A DNA stretch of 37,688 nt from a virus (IMGVR_UViG_3300042543_000287:1-37688), one strand, 5' to 3'. Shown: positions 15,334-24,304, numbered from the stretch's first letter. Numbers and translations: made by a program. The notes: generated by a model from the letters alone, not told the origin.

Positions 15334-18300
15334 ATGGCAGACTTAAAAATCAGTCTCGGACTCGATGCTACGGAACTCCTCTCCTCGCTACAAAAAGCAA
15401 TCGCACAATTAAACAAAGCGATTGCGGATATCAACAATACAAAAGTAGATATAAACGAAAAACCGATAATATCGGATTTAGATAAAATACAGGCAGAGGC
15501 AAAAGAGACTGGAGATGCTGTAAACAAATCTCTCTCGGGAGGTGCGGGAAATGCCGCAGAGGGATTAAAGGGGAAATTCGGCGGGCTCGGAGATATGTTC
15601 ACTAAATTAGGTGCCGAGTCTGGAGGATTGGGAAATGCATTCCAATCATTGACCGGAGGAGTGACTTCCCTTGTCCCTGGTCTCGGTTCTCTTTCTGGAG
15701 TTCTCGCAACTGGAGGAATCGGAGCAGGGATTGCTGCCGTTGGCGGAGGTATCGCATATTCGATTCAGAAAGGGAAGGAGTTTGAAACGCAACTTGCTTC
15801 TCTCTCCTCGATTACTGGAGTTTCTGGAGCGGGTCTCGCTGACCTCGGAGAAAAAGCGAAAATCATGGCAGGGAAATTCGGAACCGATGCGAGTGCGAAT
15901 ATCGAATCGTTCAAAACAATTTTATCGAAACTCGGACCGGGAATCGCACAGAGTCCCGAGGCGCTTAATTCGATGGCAGAATCCGTAAACACATTATCGA
16001 AAGCAACAGGGGACGACCCAGGCGCCGCAACGGAGGCACTAACAACCTCCTTGCTTCAATTCGGTGTCTCGCTCGATGACCCAAAGAAAGCAGCAGATGC
16101 CATGGCAGTTGCGATGAATGTTATGGCGGCGGGTGCAAAGGAGGGAGCATCGGAGGTTCCAGATGTCGCCGCCGCAATCAATGTCGCAGGGGTTGCAGCG
16201 AAGGGAGCAAAGGTATCATTCGAGGAGACAAACTCCGCAATTCAGACTCTTGCTGCTGGAGGAAAAGTAGGCGCAGAGGCAGGAACCTCTCTCCGAAATG
16301 TTTTGAATACTCTCGGCGCTGGAAGGTTCCTTCCGAAAGATACGCAAACAGAATTAAAAGCAGCGGGAGTGGATATAAATAAACTCGGAGACACCTCGAT
16401 ATCTCTTTCGGAAAGATTGCGAGAACTGAATAAAATCTCTGGAGATGCCGCACTAAAAACAAAACTATTCGGAACCGATGCCGCCGCCGCAACTATTTTG
16501 ATTAACGGCGCAAACGGAGGAATGGATAAACTTACAAAAGCGATTACAGGGACAAATACCGCATACGACCAAGCGGCAATAAATATGAATACCTTTGATG
16601 AATCTCTGAATCGCATGAAAGCGAATATCGATAATTTCGCAATCTCTTTTTACGATGGCATGAAGACCTCTTTCGGAATGCTTGCCGAGTCAACTGGACC
16701 CGCAATCGGAGAACTCATGACAAATATCGGAGAATGGTTCTCGAGAATGTGGAGTGTCGTGCAACCGATTCTTGCGTTATTGGGCGCAATAATAATGAAC
16801 TCGATATCCTACGGAATAAACATTGCAGCCGAGACATTAAATTTCTTTTATGAAATGGCAGTGTATGCCTTTGATGGAGTCATGAATGCGATTCGCCCTC
16901 TTGTCGATGCAATCAAGTCTGCGCTCGGAATCGATGGAGCGGTCGGAGAGGGAGTCGACATGATGAAAATTTTACAGGATGTCATGAATACGACAGGTGC
17001 TGTAATTTCCACGATATTCGATATCCTGAAAACTCTCGGACAAATTCTTATCGATGTCGTTGTCGGAGCATTCTCGAATGTAATAAAAGTTATTATTACT
17101 GTCGGAGAATGGTTCGCTGCTTTCGGTCGATGGATTGGGGAGTTAATCATGAAAATTCCAGGCGTGAAATCTGTTTTTGAAGGATTAAAAAGCGCATTCG
17201 ATAATGTGTATAATTTCTTTGCGAACCTTCCGAAAGTAATAAACGAAGTGCAAATTTATTTGAAGGCAATAGGCGAAACTTTTAAGATTGCATTCTCTGT
17301 AATCGGAGACGCATTCAGCGCTGTATTGCGTTTGGATTTTGCAACCGCAGGAACTCTATTAAAGGAATTATTCGACCCGACAAATTGGAAACAGGCGTTT
17401 AGCGGTAGTATGCAGGCGGCACGAAATGAATTAAAACAAACCTCCGAGGCGGCGAAAAAAACTGGCGATGAATTTAAGAAATTCCAGACCGATACGACAA
17501 CAACGGATACAAAGGATACAAAGGATACAAAGGATACAAAAGATAGCAAAGGAGAAAAACAAGGCACCAAAGATACGCAGACTGAACTCCAGAAAAGACA
17601 AGAGGCATACAAAGATTACCTCCAGAAATTACAGAATGATAGGAATACTTATGAGATAGGATTAAAGGGAAGCGAGGAGGAGAAATCTCGACTCATGAAA
17701 GAAAGACTCGAGAAGGATAATGAAGCAGCGAGAATTAAATTAAACGAACTTGCCAGAGATGTCAAGGATACAGAGTTCGATGTCGAGAGTATTGTAATCA
17801 AAGCGGGCAAGGATGAAAGTTTTGAGGATGTAAAATCATTTTACATAACTGAATACAAAAAATTACAAGACCAACTCGATAAAAATAAAATTAAAGTTAA
17901 GCCAGATTTAACTTGGCGAGATGAATTATTAAAGGAACTGGAGGAGTTCGCAAAGGAGTCAGATAGTGTCTCGAAAGATTATGCAAAGAATCTGCAAGGT
18001 ATGTTTAATCAGCCCGTAAATACGCAAGGCGCTTTTGCGAAGGCAGAGGAGGATTTTACAAACTTTAATAATATGCTTATCGAGCAACAAACAGAACTCC
18101 AGAATAAAATCCAATTAGCGAGAGATATTGGAGATACGAAGTCTGTTGAATCTCTGACTAAATTACAGGAAACGAATAAGAATACGCTCGATGATATGTA
18201 TCGCAGGTTCGCTCGATTCTCGCAAGATTCTGAAAAAGCGATATCCGAGAATACTGTCTTTTTTCAGGTTTCAAAGAATCTCGAACTCTCTATCCTCGAT

Positions 18301-19245
18301 GCTTTCAACGGAGAGAAATTACGACAGGAAATGGATGCAGAGAACAAAGCGAGAGAGGAAAAATTAAAGGCATTAAACCAACAAGAAACCGACCTCCAGA
18401 AAAGTCTCGCAAAAAGAGAGATTTCATTCGAGGAGTATTCGACCGCTATATCCGATATTGAAAAACAAAAAGCAGAGCAGAACGAAACTCTCGGAGATAA
18501 AATGCTCTCCAGATTAAAAACGGCAGGAGATAAAGCAGCCGCAGCCGTATTCAAATCGCAAGCGGATATTTTCAACGATAATGCGAAAAACTTACAAGGT
18601 AACGAAAAGATATTTAATGAATTTGTCGGGCAAACCCTCGCAGGATTCGGAGAACTTGCCGCAAGTGGAAAGGCAACTTTACTCGATTTCGGAAAGGCTG
18701 CGGGAGGTGCGGCATTCGATGCGGTCTCTAAAATGATTCCCTCTTTTGTCGCTGGTATTCTCGGAAATTCTGTGACAACTCTCGGACCGATTTTGGGACC
18801 ACTTGCTGCGGCATCTCTGACAGGAACTTTGTATGGATTACTCGGACTCGCTCGAACTGCGGCAGGATTCAAAGACGGAGTCGTATCTTTGAACGGAGAA
18901 GGAACGGAGACATCGGATTCGATTCCAGCATGGCTCTCCAGAGGAGAATCTGTAATTACTGCGAAAGGAACGAAAAACAATATCGCAGAACTCGAATGGA
19001 TAAACAAAACAGGGCGCAGTATATCTGAATACTATTTCCAGAAAATGCCGATATCGAATACCTATGTAAACGATAATGGAGATATAATAGAGGAGATTCG
19101 TAAACTACGGAGCGAGACAAAGAATCTCGGTTCCAGAATCTCTCGGAATACAAAGGTCGAAGTAAACGGAGTTTTATCTGGAGATTCCAAAGGCATAAAA
19201 GCAATTGTAAATTCCGAGCGTAAACGAAATATGAGGAGAGGATAA
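15334..19245 (+). CDS. Tape measure protein
   Basis: The longest gene: 1303 residues, the ruler of tail length and a likely DNA-injection factor. It starts with a short helical domain and a Gly/Ala-rich part, then a TP901-type core (about residues 130-430: KIMAGKFGTDASANIE, SLRNVLNTLG, FGTDAAAATILINGANG). Several long hydrophobic segments follow (about 470-680), then a Lys/Asp/Thr low-complexity linker at about 716-745, a coiled-coil Glu/Lys region and a hydrophobic glycine-rich segment near 1100-1180. By the usual 1.5 angstrom per residue rule the tail would be roughly 190-200 nm. It follows the chaperones after two bases. Confidence 0.92.
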   Translation: MADLKISLGLDATELLSSLQKAIAQLNKAIADINNTKVDINEKPIISDLDKIQAEAKETGDAVNKSLSGGAGNAAEGLKGKFGGLGDMFTKLGAESGGLGNAFQSLTGGVTSLVPGLGSLSGVLATGGIGAGIAAVGGGIAYSIQKGKEFETQLASLSSITGVSGAGLADLGEKAKIMAGKFGTDASANIESFKTILSKLGPGIAQSPEALNSMAESVNTLSKATGDDPGAATEALTTSLLQFGVSLDDPKKAADAMAVAMNVMAAGAKEGASEVPDVAAAINVAGVAAKGAKVSFEETNSAIQTLAAGGKVGAEAGTSLRNVLNTLGAGRFLPKDTQTELKAAGVDINKLGDTSISLSERLRELNKISGDAALKTKLFGTDAAAATILINGANGGMDKLTKAITGTNTAYDQAAINMNTFDESLNRMKANIDNFAISFYDGMKTSFGMLAESTGPAIGELMTNIGEWFSRMWSVVQPILALLGAIIMNSISYGINIAAETLNFFYEMAVYAFDGVMNAIRPLVDAIKSALGIDGAVGEGVDMMKILQDVMNTTGAVISTIFDILKTLGQILIDVVVGAFSNVIKVIITVGEWFAAFGRWIGELIMKIPGVKSVFEGLKSAFDNVYNFFANLPKVINEVQIYLKAIGETFKIAFSVIGDAFSAVLRLDFATAGTLLKELFDPTNWKQAFSGSMQAARNELKQTSEAAKKTGDEFKKFQTDTTTTDTKDTKDTKDTKDSKGEKQGTKDTQTELQKRQEAYKDYLQKLQNDRNTYEIGLKGSEEEKSRLMKERLEKDNEAARIKLNELARDVKDTEFDVESIVIKAGKDESFEDVKSFYITEYKKLQDQLDKNKIKVKPDLTWRDELLKELEEFAKESDSVSKDYAKNLQGMFNQPVNTQGAFAKAEEDFTNFNNMLIEQQTELQNKIQLARDIGDTKSVESLTKLQETNKNTLDDMYRRFARFSQDSEKAISENTVFFQVSKNLELSILDAFNGEKLRQEMDAENKAREEKLKALNQQETDLQKSLAKREISFEEYSTAISDIEKQKAEQNETLGDKMLSRLKTAGDKAAAAVFKSQADIFNDNAKNLQGNEKIFNEFVGQTLAGFGELAASGKATLLDFGKAAGGAAFDAVSKMIPSFVAGILGNSVTTLGPILGPLAAASLTGTLYGLLGLARTAAGFKDGVVSLNGEGTETSDSIPAWLSRGESVITAKGTKNNIAELEWINKTGRSISEYYFQKMPISNTYVNDNGDIIEEIRKLRSETKNLGSRISRNTKVEVNGVLSGDSKGIKAIVNSERKRNMRRG
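17505..17540 (+). repeat. Short tandem repeat in the tape measure gene
   Basis: Four perfect 9-bp units of ggatacaaa encode (DTK)n in a linker between the membrane-like region and the coiled coil. Copy number could vary between relatives and change the tape measure length by three residues per unit. Confidence 0.85.
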
Positions 19246-19248
19246 ACT

Positions 19249-19728
19249 ATGTCATGGAAATTCTGGATTAAAGTGCAGGGAGCGACTGAACCTACATTCG
19301 CGCCCGTAAATACTCTCTCGATAGAAATCCCGATTTTTGGGATGCACCCGACATTCGAGGAGGAATCGAGTTCGCAGGTGTCCATGTCTGGAGTGGAAAT
19401 CGGACAGAGCAGAATCAGAGTAAAATTAAATATCGATTGCGTTCCGTTCTCGACATGGGATTCAGGAACGGTCAGCACCGAGACAACTATGTATTTACTT
19501 ACAGAAATTCTCACAAAAAAGCACCGCAGAATAATCGCTCCGAGTCCTGGTCTTGATGATAAAAAATTACCAGACAGATATCGAGATTCGGTAAACTTTC
19601 CGATTACTACCGGTCTGCTTTCCTCTGGATTCGAGTTCGCAAGGCACGAGCTGACAAACGAACAAAAATGGGCATCTGGACTCGAGCAAATTTCGTTGAC
19701 CGTTTATAGAAAGGAACTCCTCTCATGA
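19249..19728 (+). CDS. Tail protein downstream of tape measure, unknown family
   Basis: A 159-residue protein I do not recognise. It begins three bases after the tape measure stop and overlaps the next gene by an ATGA junction. It looks beta-rich (WKFWIKVQGATEP, SRIRVKLNIDCVPF, SLTVYRKELL). Position suggests a distal tail or baseplate-hub component that caps the tube. There are no transmembrane segments. Confidence 0.7.
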   Translation: MSWKFWIKVQGATEPTFAPVNTLSIEIPIFGMHPTFEEESSSQVSMSGVEIGQSRIRVKLNIDCVPFSTWDSGTVSTETTMYLLTEILTKKHRRIIAPSPGLDDKKLPDRYRDSVNFPITTGLLSSGFEFARHELTNEQKWASGLEQISLTVYRKELLS

Positions 19729-21584
19729 CAACAAAGAGGTTTTATACCACATGGCAGGCAGAGGATTCTATCGATTATCGCTTATACATTATTCCGAGCG
19801 ATGCGGATTACTCCTCTGGCTCGCAAGATTATTTATTACCGAATGATTTTTTACTGCAGGATATGACTCTCGATTCAAGCATCGGAGAACTCCCTGCAGG
19901 ATTAAAAATGGATACCCTGAATCTCTCTGTAAATATCGCTTCATTACAAGGGAATGCAGAATTAAATAATCTCCGAGAGCAGTTATTAAAAGGAACGACA
20001 ACAAAGATAGTTCCAAGAAATTCCGATGGTTCTGCCTATCTCGAAACGATTACAGACTCATACCATATTGCGCCCGCATTATCCGAAAGGGAGTTTAATG
20101 TTTTTAATACTTTCGTTCTCATGTATAATGATTCCTTTGGATTTAATCCGAATGACTGGAAAGTATTATTTATCGGTTGTCAAAAATACTCGGCAGAGAA
20201 TGAGCTGGAGATTACACCTCTCCAGAATTTAGTGACATTCTCTCTGGAACTATTTGACATTACTCGATGCATTGGAGAGGTTATTACTCCTATTATCTGG
20301 AAAGCAGCCCTCCGTTGCGACTCGACAATGATTACTCTCGCAAATGGATTCTCGAAATCCGAGAAAGAGGAATATAGAGTTTACAAAATTGGAGAGGGAT
20401 ATCGAAAGGAAGGAGAGACATTTAATCTTGCGGATACTCTGGAGGGCAGATTCTGGAGTTATGTATCCACTTTTAAGAGGCTATCAGAGAAAATATCTGT
20501 TATGTATTCGGCATATATGAGAGCAATCCTCCGTAATAATTCATGCTCTTTCGTGGCACCGAAATTTTATGAGAATACTATCGAGTTTCTTGATAATTCT
20601 GCGAATGTATTAAACTCCGATTATCTCTGTTATGTTGCGGAAATTTGGGAGTCAACAAATGAAAGGGGAATCCAGTTATTATCTGGCGCACACTCCGACC
20701 CCGCAATGTTCGGTCAGTATAATAATTTCCATGAGGTATTAAAAAACTTAATAGAGGGAAATTGCGAAGTATGTAAATATACATATTCAGACACGGCAGG
20801 GAATCCAGATATTTACACTTGCACGCTCTCGAGTTATTATCCCTATGGAGCAACCTCTGTATCGACAAAGGAACTGAATCAAGACAATACATACGGAAAC
20901 TTAAAAGTAAAGTTACTATCGGAAACCTTGAAAAATGCGACCGTTTCCGTTCCCTCGATAAACGGAGATGCGGATACTACTGAATACAAATTTTCAGAGC
21001 AGGGAACGAGCGGAGATAATTCAAAGGATATAAAAGTGCTATTCCATAACCTTCCGATTCTGACAAACAGAAATCGAGTGGAAAGAGTGGATGCTATCTG
21101 GGATAACCAGAATCGCTCCCTTGTCAGAGGTTCCGTAAATTCTGGATACATTTTATACTTTAATTCAGAGGTTCCTCATGTGCCGATATTGGTAAATACG
21201 ATTTGTCGTTTTTATTTCGATGCTGACAACCTTGTAAACTATTATTCATTACCGACTCCTATTCCTTCTCCTTTGGCAACTACCATAGATTATGCCCTCG
21301 AGATTATACAGAGGCAACAAAACTCTGGACTCCCGACCACTTTCTGTTTTGCCATGGTTCGAGGACTCGGAGATAAAAAACAAGCGGAGGCAGAACTCAC
21401 TACCACGCAAGTAAATATAAATTCGTTTGTTGTCGGAGAGAGAGTAAAGGTAAATCTAAATAACTATAATTCATTACTGCAATCTATCTATAATACCTCC
21501 ATTGTCAAAGGAGTTCTCCTCGAGCATTCTCTCGATATTTATAGAGGAACTGCGGATATTAAAATCCGAATCGATGCGGAGTAA
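19725..21584 (+). CDS. Large distal tail / baseplate protein, unknown family
   Basis: A 619-residue protein without a signature I can name. The N-terminal part contains beta-strand and loop segments (YTTWQAEDSIDYRLYIIP, NDFLLQDMTLDSS). The middle is rich in aromatic residues and Asn, and the C-terminal part resembles a hub or fibre-attachment domain (VVGERVKVNLNNYNSLLQSIYNT, GVLLEHSLDIYRGTADIKIR), the last part being like the ring-closing strands of tail hub proteins. Order in the operon (tape measure, distal tail, this gene) suggests a tail-tip or tail-associated-lysin-position protein, but I see no lytic motif. Confidence 0.68.
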   Translation: MTTKRFYTTWQAEDSIDYRLYIIPSDADYSSGSQDYLLPNDFLLQDMTLDSSIGELPAGLKMDTLNLSVNIASLQGNAELNNLREQLLKGTTTKIVPRNSDGSAYLETITDSYHIAPALSEREFNVFNTFVLMYNDSFGFNPNDWKVLFIGCQKYSAENELEITPLQNLVTFSLELFDITRCIGEVITPIIWKAALRCDSTMITLANGFSKSEKEEYRVYKIGEGYRKEGETFNLADTLEGRFWSYVSTFKRLSEKISVMYSAYMRAILRNNSCSFVAPKFYENTIEFLDNSANVLNSDYLCYVAEIWESTNERGIQLLSGAHSDPAMFGQYNNFHEVLKNLIEGNCEVCKYTYSDTAGNPDIYTCTLSSYYPYGATSVSTKELNQDNTYGNLKVKLLSETLKNATVSVPSINGDADTTEYKFSEQGTSGDNSKDIKVLFHNLPILTNRNRVERVDAIWDNQNRSLVRGSVNSGYILYFNSEVPHVPILVNTICRFYFDADNLVNYYSLPTPIPSPLATTIDYALEIIQRQQNSGLPTTFCFAMVRGLGDKKQAEAELTTTQVNINSFVVGERVKVNLNNYNSLLQSIYNTSIVKGVLLEHSLDIYRGTADIKIRIDAE

Positions 21585-21586
21585 AT

Positions 21587-22294
21587 ATGAGATTTAATGA
21601 GCCAATAAAAACAGAGGGAATCGGAAGGAAGCAACTGGCATTTAATACAGGTAATGTCCCGACCGGATACGATATAGACTCTGGAGAAGTGAATAATACG
21701 ATTATCGATACATCTGCAGATATTTCCTATTCAGTTTTAGCGAAGGCAAAGGCAAGTGCGGAAGCAACCGCAACCTCTTTGAAGCAAGATATACAGAATG
21801 TATCTCTCGAGATTACTGGAATATCGGATTTCTATTTCAACGCTGGTAGCACTGGAGTGGATATACCATGGAATCATAATCGGATAATTGTCTCCTCTCC
21901 TCTCTATTGGTATAATTGGTATGACCGATATATCTATGTGCGGAGACCGGGCTGGTATTTTGTGAAGGCGTTTTTATTTTCTCCGATTGTAAACGCTGCT
22001 CATGAGTGGGGAATAAAAATAGTTTCGAATGTGACATTAAATACTCCGAATTATGAAGTTTACTCGACATATATGGATTACCAACATACGAGCAAACATC
22101 CGTATGTAAACGGAACGGCATTATTCAATGCTCCAGAGCAAGCATTCAAGAATAATACTGGAGGATTGCCTGCATTCAAAATCCGTCTCTATTCGACAAA
22201 CACAAATATAAATTTTGAACTATACAATACATACGCGAACTTACAAGTAATTCGATTATCGGATTTAGAACATAGCCAGCGTTTAATTTTATGA
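21587..22294 (+). CDS. Putative tail fibre/receptor-binding protein with C1q/TNF-like domain
   Basis: A 235-residue protein. Residues 50-80 form a helical, possibly coiled-coil stretch (YSVLAKAKASAEATATSLKQ). Residues about 85-225 look like a compact jelly-roll: aromatic-rich strands YWYNWYDRYIYVRRPGWYFV, GIKIVSN and NINFELYNTYANLQVIRL are similar in layout to C1q/TNF-like heads, which often terminate trimeric fibres. The family is not certain. The gene follows the large tail protein after two bases. Confidence 0.6.
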   Translation: MRFNEPIKTEGIGRKQLAFNTGNVPTGYDIDSGEVNNTIIDTSADISYSVLAKAKASAEATATSLKQDIQNVSLEITGISDFYFNAGSTGVDIPWNHNRIIVSSPLYWYNWYDRYIYVRRPGWYFVKAFLFSPIVNAAHEWGIKIVSNVTLNTPNYEVYSTYMDYQHTSKHPYVNGTALFNAPEQAFKNNTGGLPAFKIRLYSTNTNINFELYNTYANLQVIRLSDLEHSQRLIL

Positions 22295-22304
22295 GGAAAT
22301 TAGA

Positions 22305-22802
22305 ATGGAATTTTATTCAGGAAAATACGGAAAAGATAAAAGGAAGGCGGTTGCCGATTTCGGACAATTCGATACGATTGCTTACACTACTGGAGATATA
22401 CTTTCCTCCTCTGCCGTTTCATTCGGGAGCATGGCTCGTGCCGTGGGTATGTCGGGAAATATGGTGAGAGTTATTTTGAAGGAAACCCTCTCCTCTGGAA
22501 CTTTACAGAAACCCTCTTTGCGCCTTTGGTTTTTCGGTGCATCAGTCACGCCCGCCGCTCGAAATTCTCCGCAGGCATTTACCTCCTCGCAACTCGATGT
22601 CTTGCTGGGCGTTGCGAATGTTCTCAATACAGAATGGATAGATTGCGGAACTGGAGTAGCATCGCTCGATAAAGCAATTGATATTCCGTATGTTCTGCAG
22701 ACAAACTCCTCGACAATTTTTTGCGTTCCAGAGGTTCGCGCTGCTTATACATTTAATTCGACAGATAGAATCGTAATGCAGTTAGTATCCGAGGTCGACT
22801 AA
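22305..22802 (+). CDS. Conserved-looking phage structural protein, unknown
   Basis: A 165-residue protein, beta-rich (MVRVILKET, PSLRLWFFGASVTPAARN, IDIPYVLQTN, DRIVMQLVSEVD). The layout, with strands ending in a LWFFGASVTP-type motif, recalls small decoration or fibre-associated proteins found in other phage genomes, but I cannot name the family. The ribosome binding site AGGAAATTAGA precedes the ATG. It ends one base before the next start codon. Confidence 0.6.
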   Translation: MEFYSGKYGKDKRKAVADFGQFDTIAYTTGDILSSSAVSFGSMARAVGMSGNMVRVILKETLSSGTLQKPSLRLWFFGASVTPAARNSPQAFTSSQLDVLLGVANVLNTEWIDCGTGVASLDKAIDIPYVLQTNSSTIFCVPEVRAAYTFNSTDRIVMQLVSEVD

Positions 22803-22803
22803 C

Positions 22804-22986
22804 ATGATAACCTTTACAGATATAAATACTGGAAATGCAATTGTCCTTCCGACTCATTCCGTGCAAGAGGCTTTTGCTGGAGAAGGAATGTGTCGTATCA
22901 TTACTATCGCAGGAATCGAATACGATGTCTCGGATACATGGGCGGAAGTTCTCTCCGAACTTACTGGAGGCGGACCTCCGACATAA
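22804..22986 (+). CDS. Small protein ending the late operon
   Basis: A 60-residue acidic protein (ITFTDINTGNAIVLP, IITIAGIEYDVSDTW) of unknown function. The predicted strands fit a small beta domain. It follows the previous stop after one base and is the last structural-operon gene before the stem-loop region. Confidence 0.6.
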   Translation: MITFTDINTGNAIVLPTHSVQEAFAGEGMCRIITIAGIEYDVSDTWAEVLSELTGGGPPT

Positions 22987-22989
22987 ATA

Positions 22990-23050
22990 AAAAACCCCTC
23001 GCTAAACAAGGGGTCGACTTCGGGGGGAAGCGCGGTTATGATTGACCGCT
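22990..23050. terminator. Three consecutive stem-loops at the end of the late operon
   Basis: Stem 1: ACCCCT (22994-22999) with AGGGGT (23009-23014). Stem 2: CTTC (23018-23021) with GAAG (23027-23030) around five G. Stem 3: GCGGT (23032-23036) with ACCGC (23045-23049). Six A precede stem 1, so a T-run follows it only on the minus strand. On the + strand no T-tract follows. It may still end the late transcript, or act in the opposite direction. The 12 bases 22990-23001 match the start of the element at 31369. Confidence 0.5.
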
Positions 23051-23070
23051 CACAAATTTAAGGAAAAATA

Positions 23071-23277
23071 ATGATAATAAAAATTACAAAACAGGAAGAA
23101 ATCGACATGGTTCGAATGTATGCGGCAAAGAAAAGTTTGCCCTATGTTCGCGCAGTTATTCAAGCAGTAAAGTATGCAGAGGAACGCCCGTTCCTCATGG
23201 GAAAAATAGCAACCTATGAATTTATGCTCCGTATCCGAAAGGAAGAGCAAGACAAAAAAAAATCGGATAAGAAATAA
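23071..23277 (+). CDS. Small basic protein of unknown function
   Basis: A 68-residue protein with AAGGAAAAATA before the ATG. It is helical, with a basic middle and a Lys/Glu-rich C-terminus (RIRKEEQDKKKSDKK). It stands alone between two stem-loop regions, so it may belong to the end of the late transcript or be a separate unit. Function not recognised. A DNA-binding role is possible given the charge. Confidence 0.6.
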   Translation: MIIKITKQEEIDMVRMYAAKKSLPYVRAVIQAVKYAEERPFLMGKIATYEFMLRIRKEEQDKKKSDKK

Positions 23278-23290
23278 ATCCTATCCGATT
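23261..23290. terminator. Stem-loop overlapping the 3' end of the 68-residue gene
   Basis: AATCGGATA (23261-23269) pairs perfectly with TATCCGATT (23282-23290) around a 12-base loop that contains the stop codon. Eight A precede the stem. Read on the minus strand this is a stem followed by a T8-like run, a good leftward intrinsic terminator. On the + strand it is followed by CCCCATTTTT, a weaker one. Confidence 0.55.
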
Positions 23291-23310
23291 CCCCATTTTT
23301 ATCAGCATCA

Positions 23311-23452
23311 TTACCTCAATTAAAAATGTAATTAAGGTATCGCAAATATAGATATAATTTGCGACAAACTTACCTATAATACCCCTCCAGATATTCATAA
23401 AAACTCCCTATATTGAATATACTATTTGCGATTATTCCTATATTTCAAATAG
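23311..23452. promoter_or_regulatory. Cluster of four inverted repeats in the 313-base non-coding gap
   Basis: The gap 23278-23590 has no gene. It holds, in order, TACCTCAATTA/TAATTAAGGTA (about 23312-23339, one mismatch), CGCAAAT/ATTTGCG (23341-23363), ATATTCA/TGAATAT (23391-23420) and CTATTTG/CAAATAG (23422-23452). ATTTGCG occurs again within the last. The segment is very A+T-rich. The density of dyads fits an operator array or a replication origin at the boundary of late and early genes. Bases 23453-23550 show nothing beyond A-rich sequence. Confidence 0.55.
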
Positions 23453-23552
23453 AAAAGAATATAAAACAAAAAATAATTTAGATAGAAAAGCACGATTTAA
23501 TCAGGGTTTCGAGGTATTCCGAAAAATAATTTTCTCAAATAAAAAAAAATGC

Positions 23553-23583
23553 TTGTTTTGATTGTGATTATGCCGTAGGTTTG
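23553..23583 (+). promoter_or_regulatory. Putative early promoter of Bacteroidota type
   Basis: TTG at 23553-23555, a 20-base spacer and TAGGTTTG at 23576-23583 match the Bacteroidota -33 TTTG / -7 TAnnTTTG pattern (the -33 box is partial, reading CTTG). A run of nine A lies upstream. Transcription would begin near 23590, giving a leader of about 34 bases before the ATG at 23624. It would drive the early genes. Confidence 0.5.
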
Positions 23584-23623
23584 TGGAGTAATGATTTACA
23601 AACAACTTATTCGGAGCAAAACA

Positions 23624-23812
23624 ATGACAACACAATTAGAAACAAACGAATTTTACAGAGTTAACTCTTACTACTGGCAGGGTATGGTTTACATTGTTTT
23701 AGAAACAAAAGATGACAAAAGCCTATGCCAAATTAAAGGTAGCAAGTCAACACCAAAATGGATTAAAACAAATCAACTTTCTAAAACTTTTAAAGATTTT
23801 AGAAATGACTAA
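23624..23812 (+). CDS. Small early protein, atypical composition
   Basis: A 62-residue protein (MTTQLETNEFYRVNSYYW...). The ATG at 23624 is preferred over 23591 because CGGAG lies eight bases upstream and the putative promoter would make 23591 leaderless. The beta-rich sequence with YYWQGMVYIVLETKD suggests a small SH3-like barrel. Its end, KWIKTNQLSKTF, resembles WYSENQLSVL of the next gene. Unlike the rest of the genome it contains no CTGGA and no TCGA, so it may be recently acquired. Confidence 0.6.
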   Translation: MTTQLETNEFYRVNSYYWQGMVYIVLETKDDKSLCQIKGSKSTPKWIKTNQLSKTFKDFRND

Positions 23813-23876
23813 AAAGAAAAAAGAAACGGGAGGGGGCAAATGGTTTTGAACAATCAAATTTAATCGGAGAACGGAA

Positions 23877-24089
23877 ATGGCTGGAGAAAAATTTACAACT
23901 GAATATCTTATGAGCAATGAGTATTTACTGGAGGTATCCTCCCGCAAAAATGAAAGAATGAAATCGAGAGATATTTACTGCATTGGCTTTCGAATCTCGA
24001 ATCATGTAAACGGATTTTGCAAAGCGAAATATCTTGACGGGTGGTATTCTGAAAATCAATTATCAGTATTAAAAGGAGAAGTAAAATGA
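23877..24089 (+). CDS. Small early protein, possible paralogue of the preceding gene
   Basis: A 70-residue basic protein with CGGAGAACGGAA before the ATG. The C-terminal segment CKAKYLDGWYSENQLSVL parallels CQIKGSKSTPKWIKTNQLSK in the upstream gene, suggesting a shared fold or duplication. Unknown function. It overlaps the next start (ATGA). The 64 bases before it hold only an A-rich spacer. Confidence 0.6.
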   Translation: MAGEKFTTEYLMSNEYLLEVSSRKNERMKSRDIYCIGFRISNHVNGFCKAKYLDGWYSENQLSVLKGEVK

Positions 24090-24304
24090 TTATCCACAAG
24101 CGAAGCAAAGTAAACGGAAAGATTACAGAGATTACTCTGGAGGAAGCAATCTCGGATTTAGAGAAATTCGATTCGGAAACTAAACTTGAGTTTATTAATG
24201 AAACGGCAGTTTATTATTACTTCCGAATGGCGCAACCGCAAACAGATATTTATCAGTATTCAATTATGAGGAGAGAAGGCAATGCAAATTTTTATTATGT
24301 ATAA
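24086..24304 (+). CDS. Small early protein
   Basis: A 72-residue protein of unknown function. AAAAGGAGAAGT gives a strong ribosome binding site. An acidic amphipathic helix (TLEEAISDLEKFDSETK) is flanked by strands ending in FYYV. A 9-base match to the consensus DnaA box, TTATCCACA, lies at 24090-24098, inside its first codons. Confidence 0.6.
   Translation: MIIHKRSKVNGKITEITLEEAISDLEKFDSETKLEFINETAVYYYFRMAQPQTDIYQYSIMRREGNANFYYV

Noticed and set aside
17505-17540. CRISPR-like or origin repeat
   Set aside because: The 9-bp units are in frame within the tape measure gene and encode a DTK linker, so they are a coding microsatellite.
24090-24098. Consensus DnaA box TTATCCACA
   Set aside because: A single 9-mer inside coding sequence, far from the replication genes and without other boxes nearby. 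Chance occurrence is quite possible.
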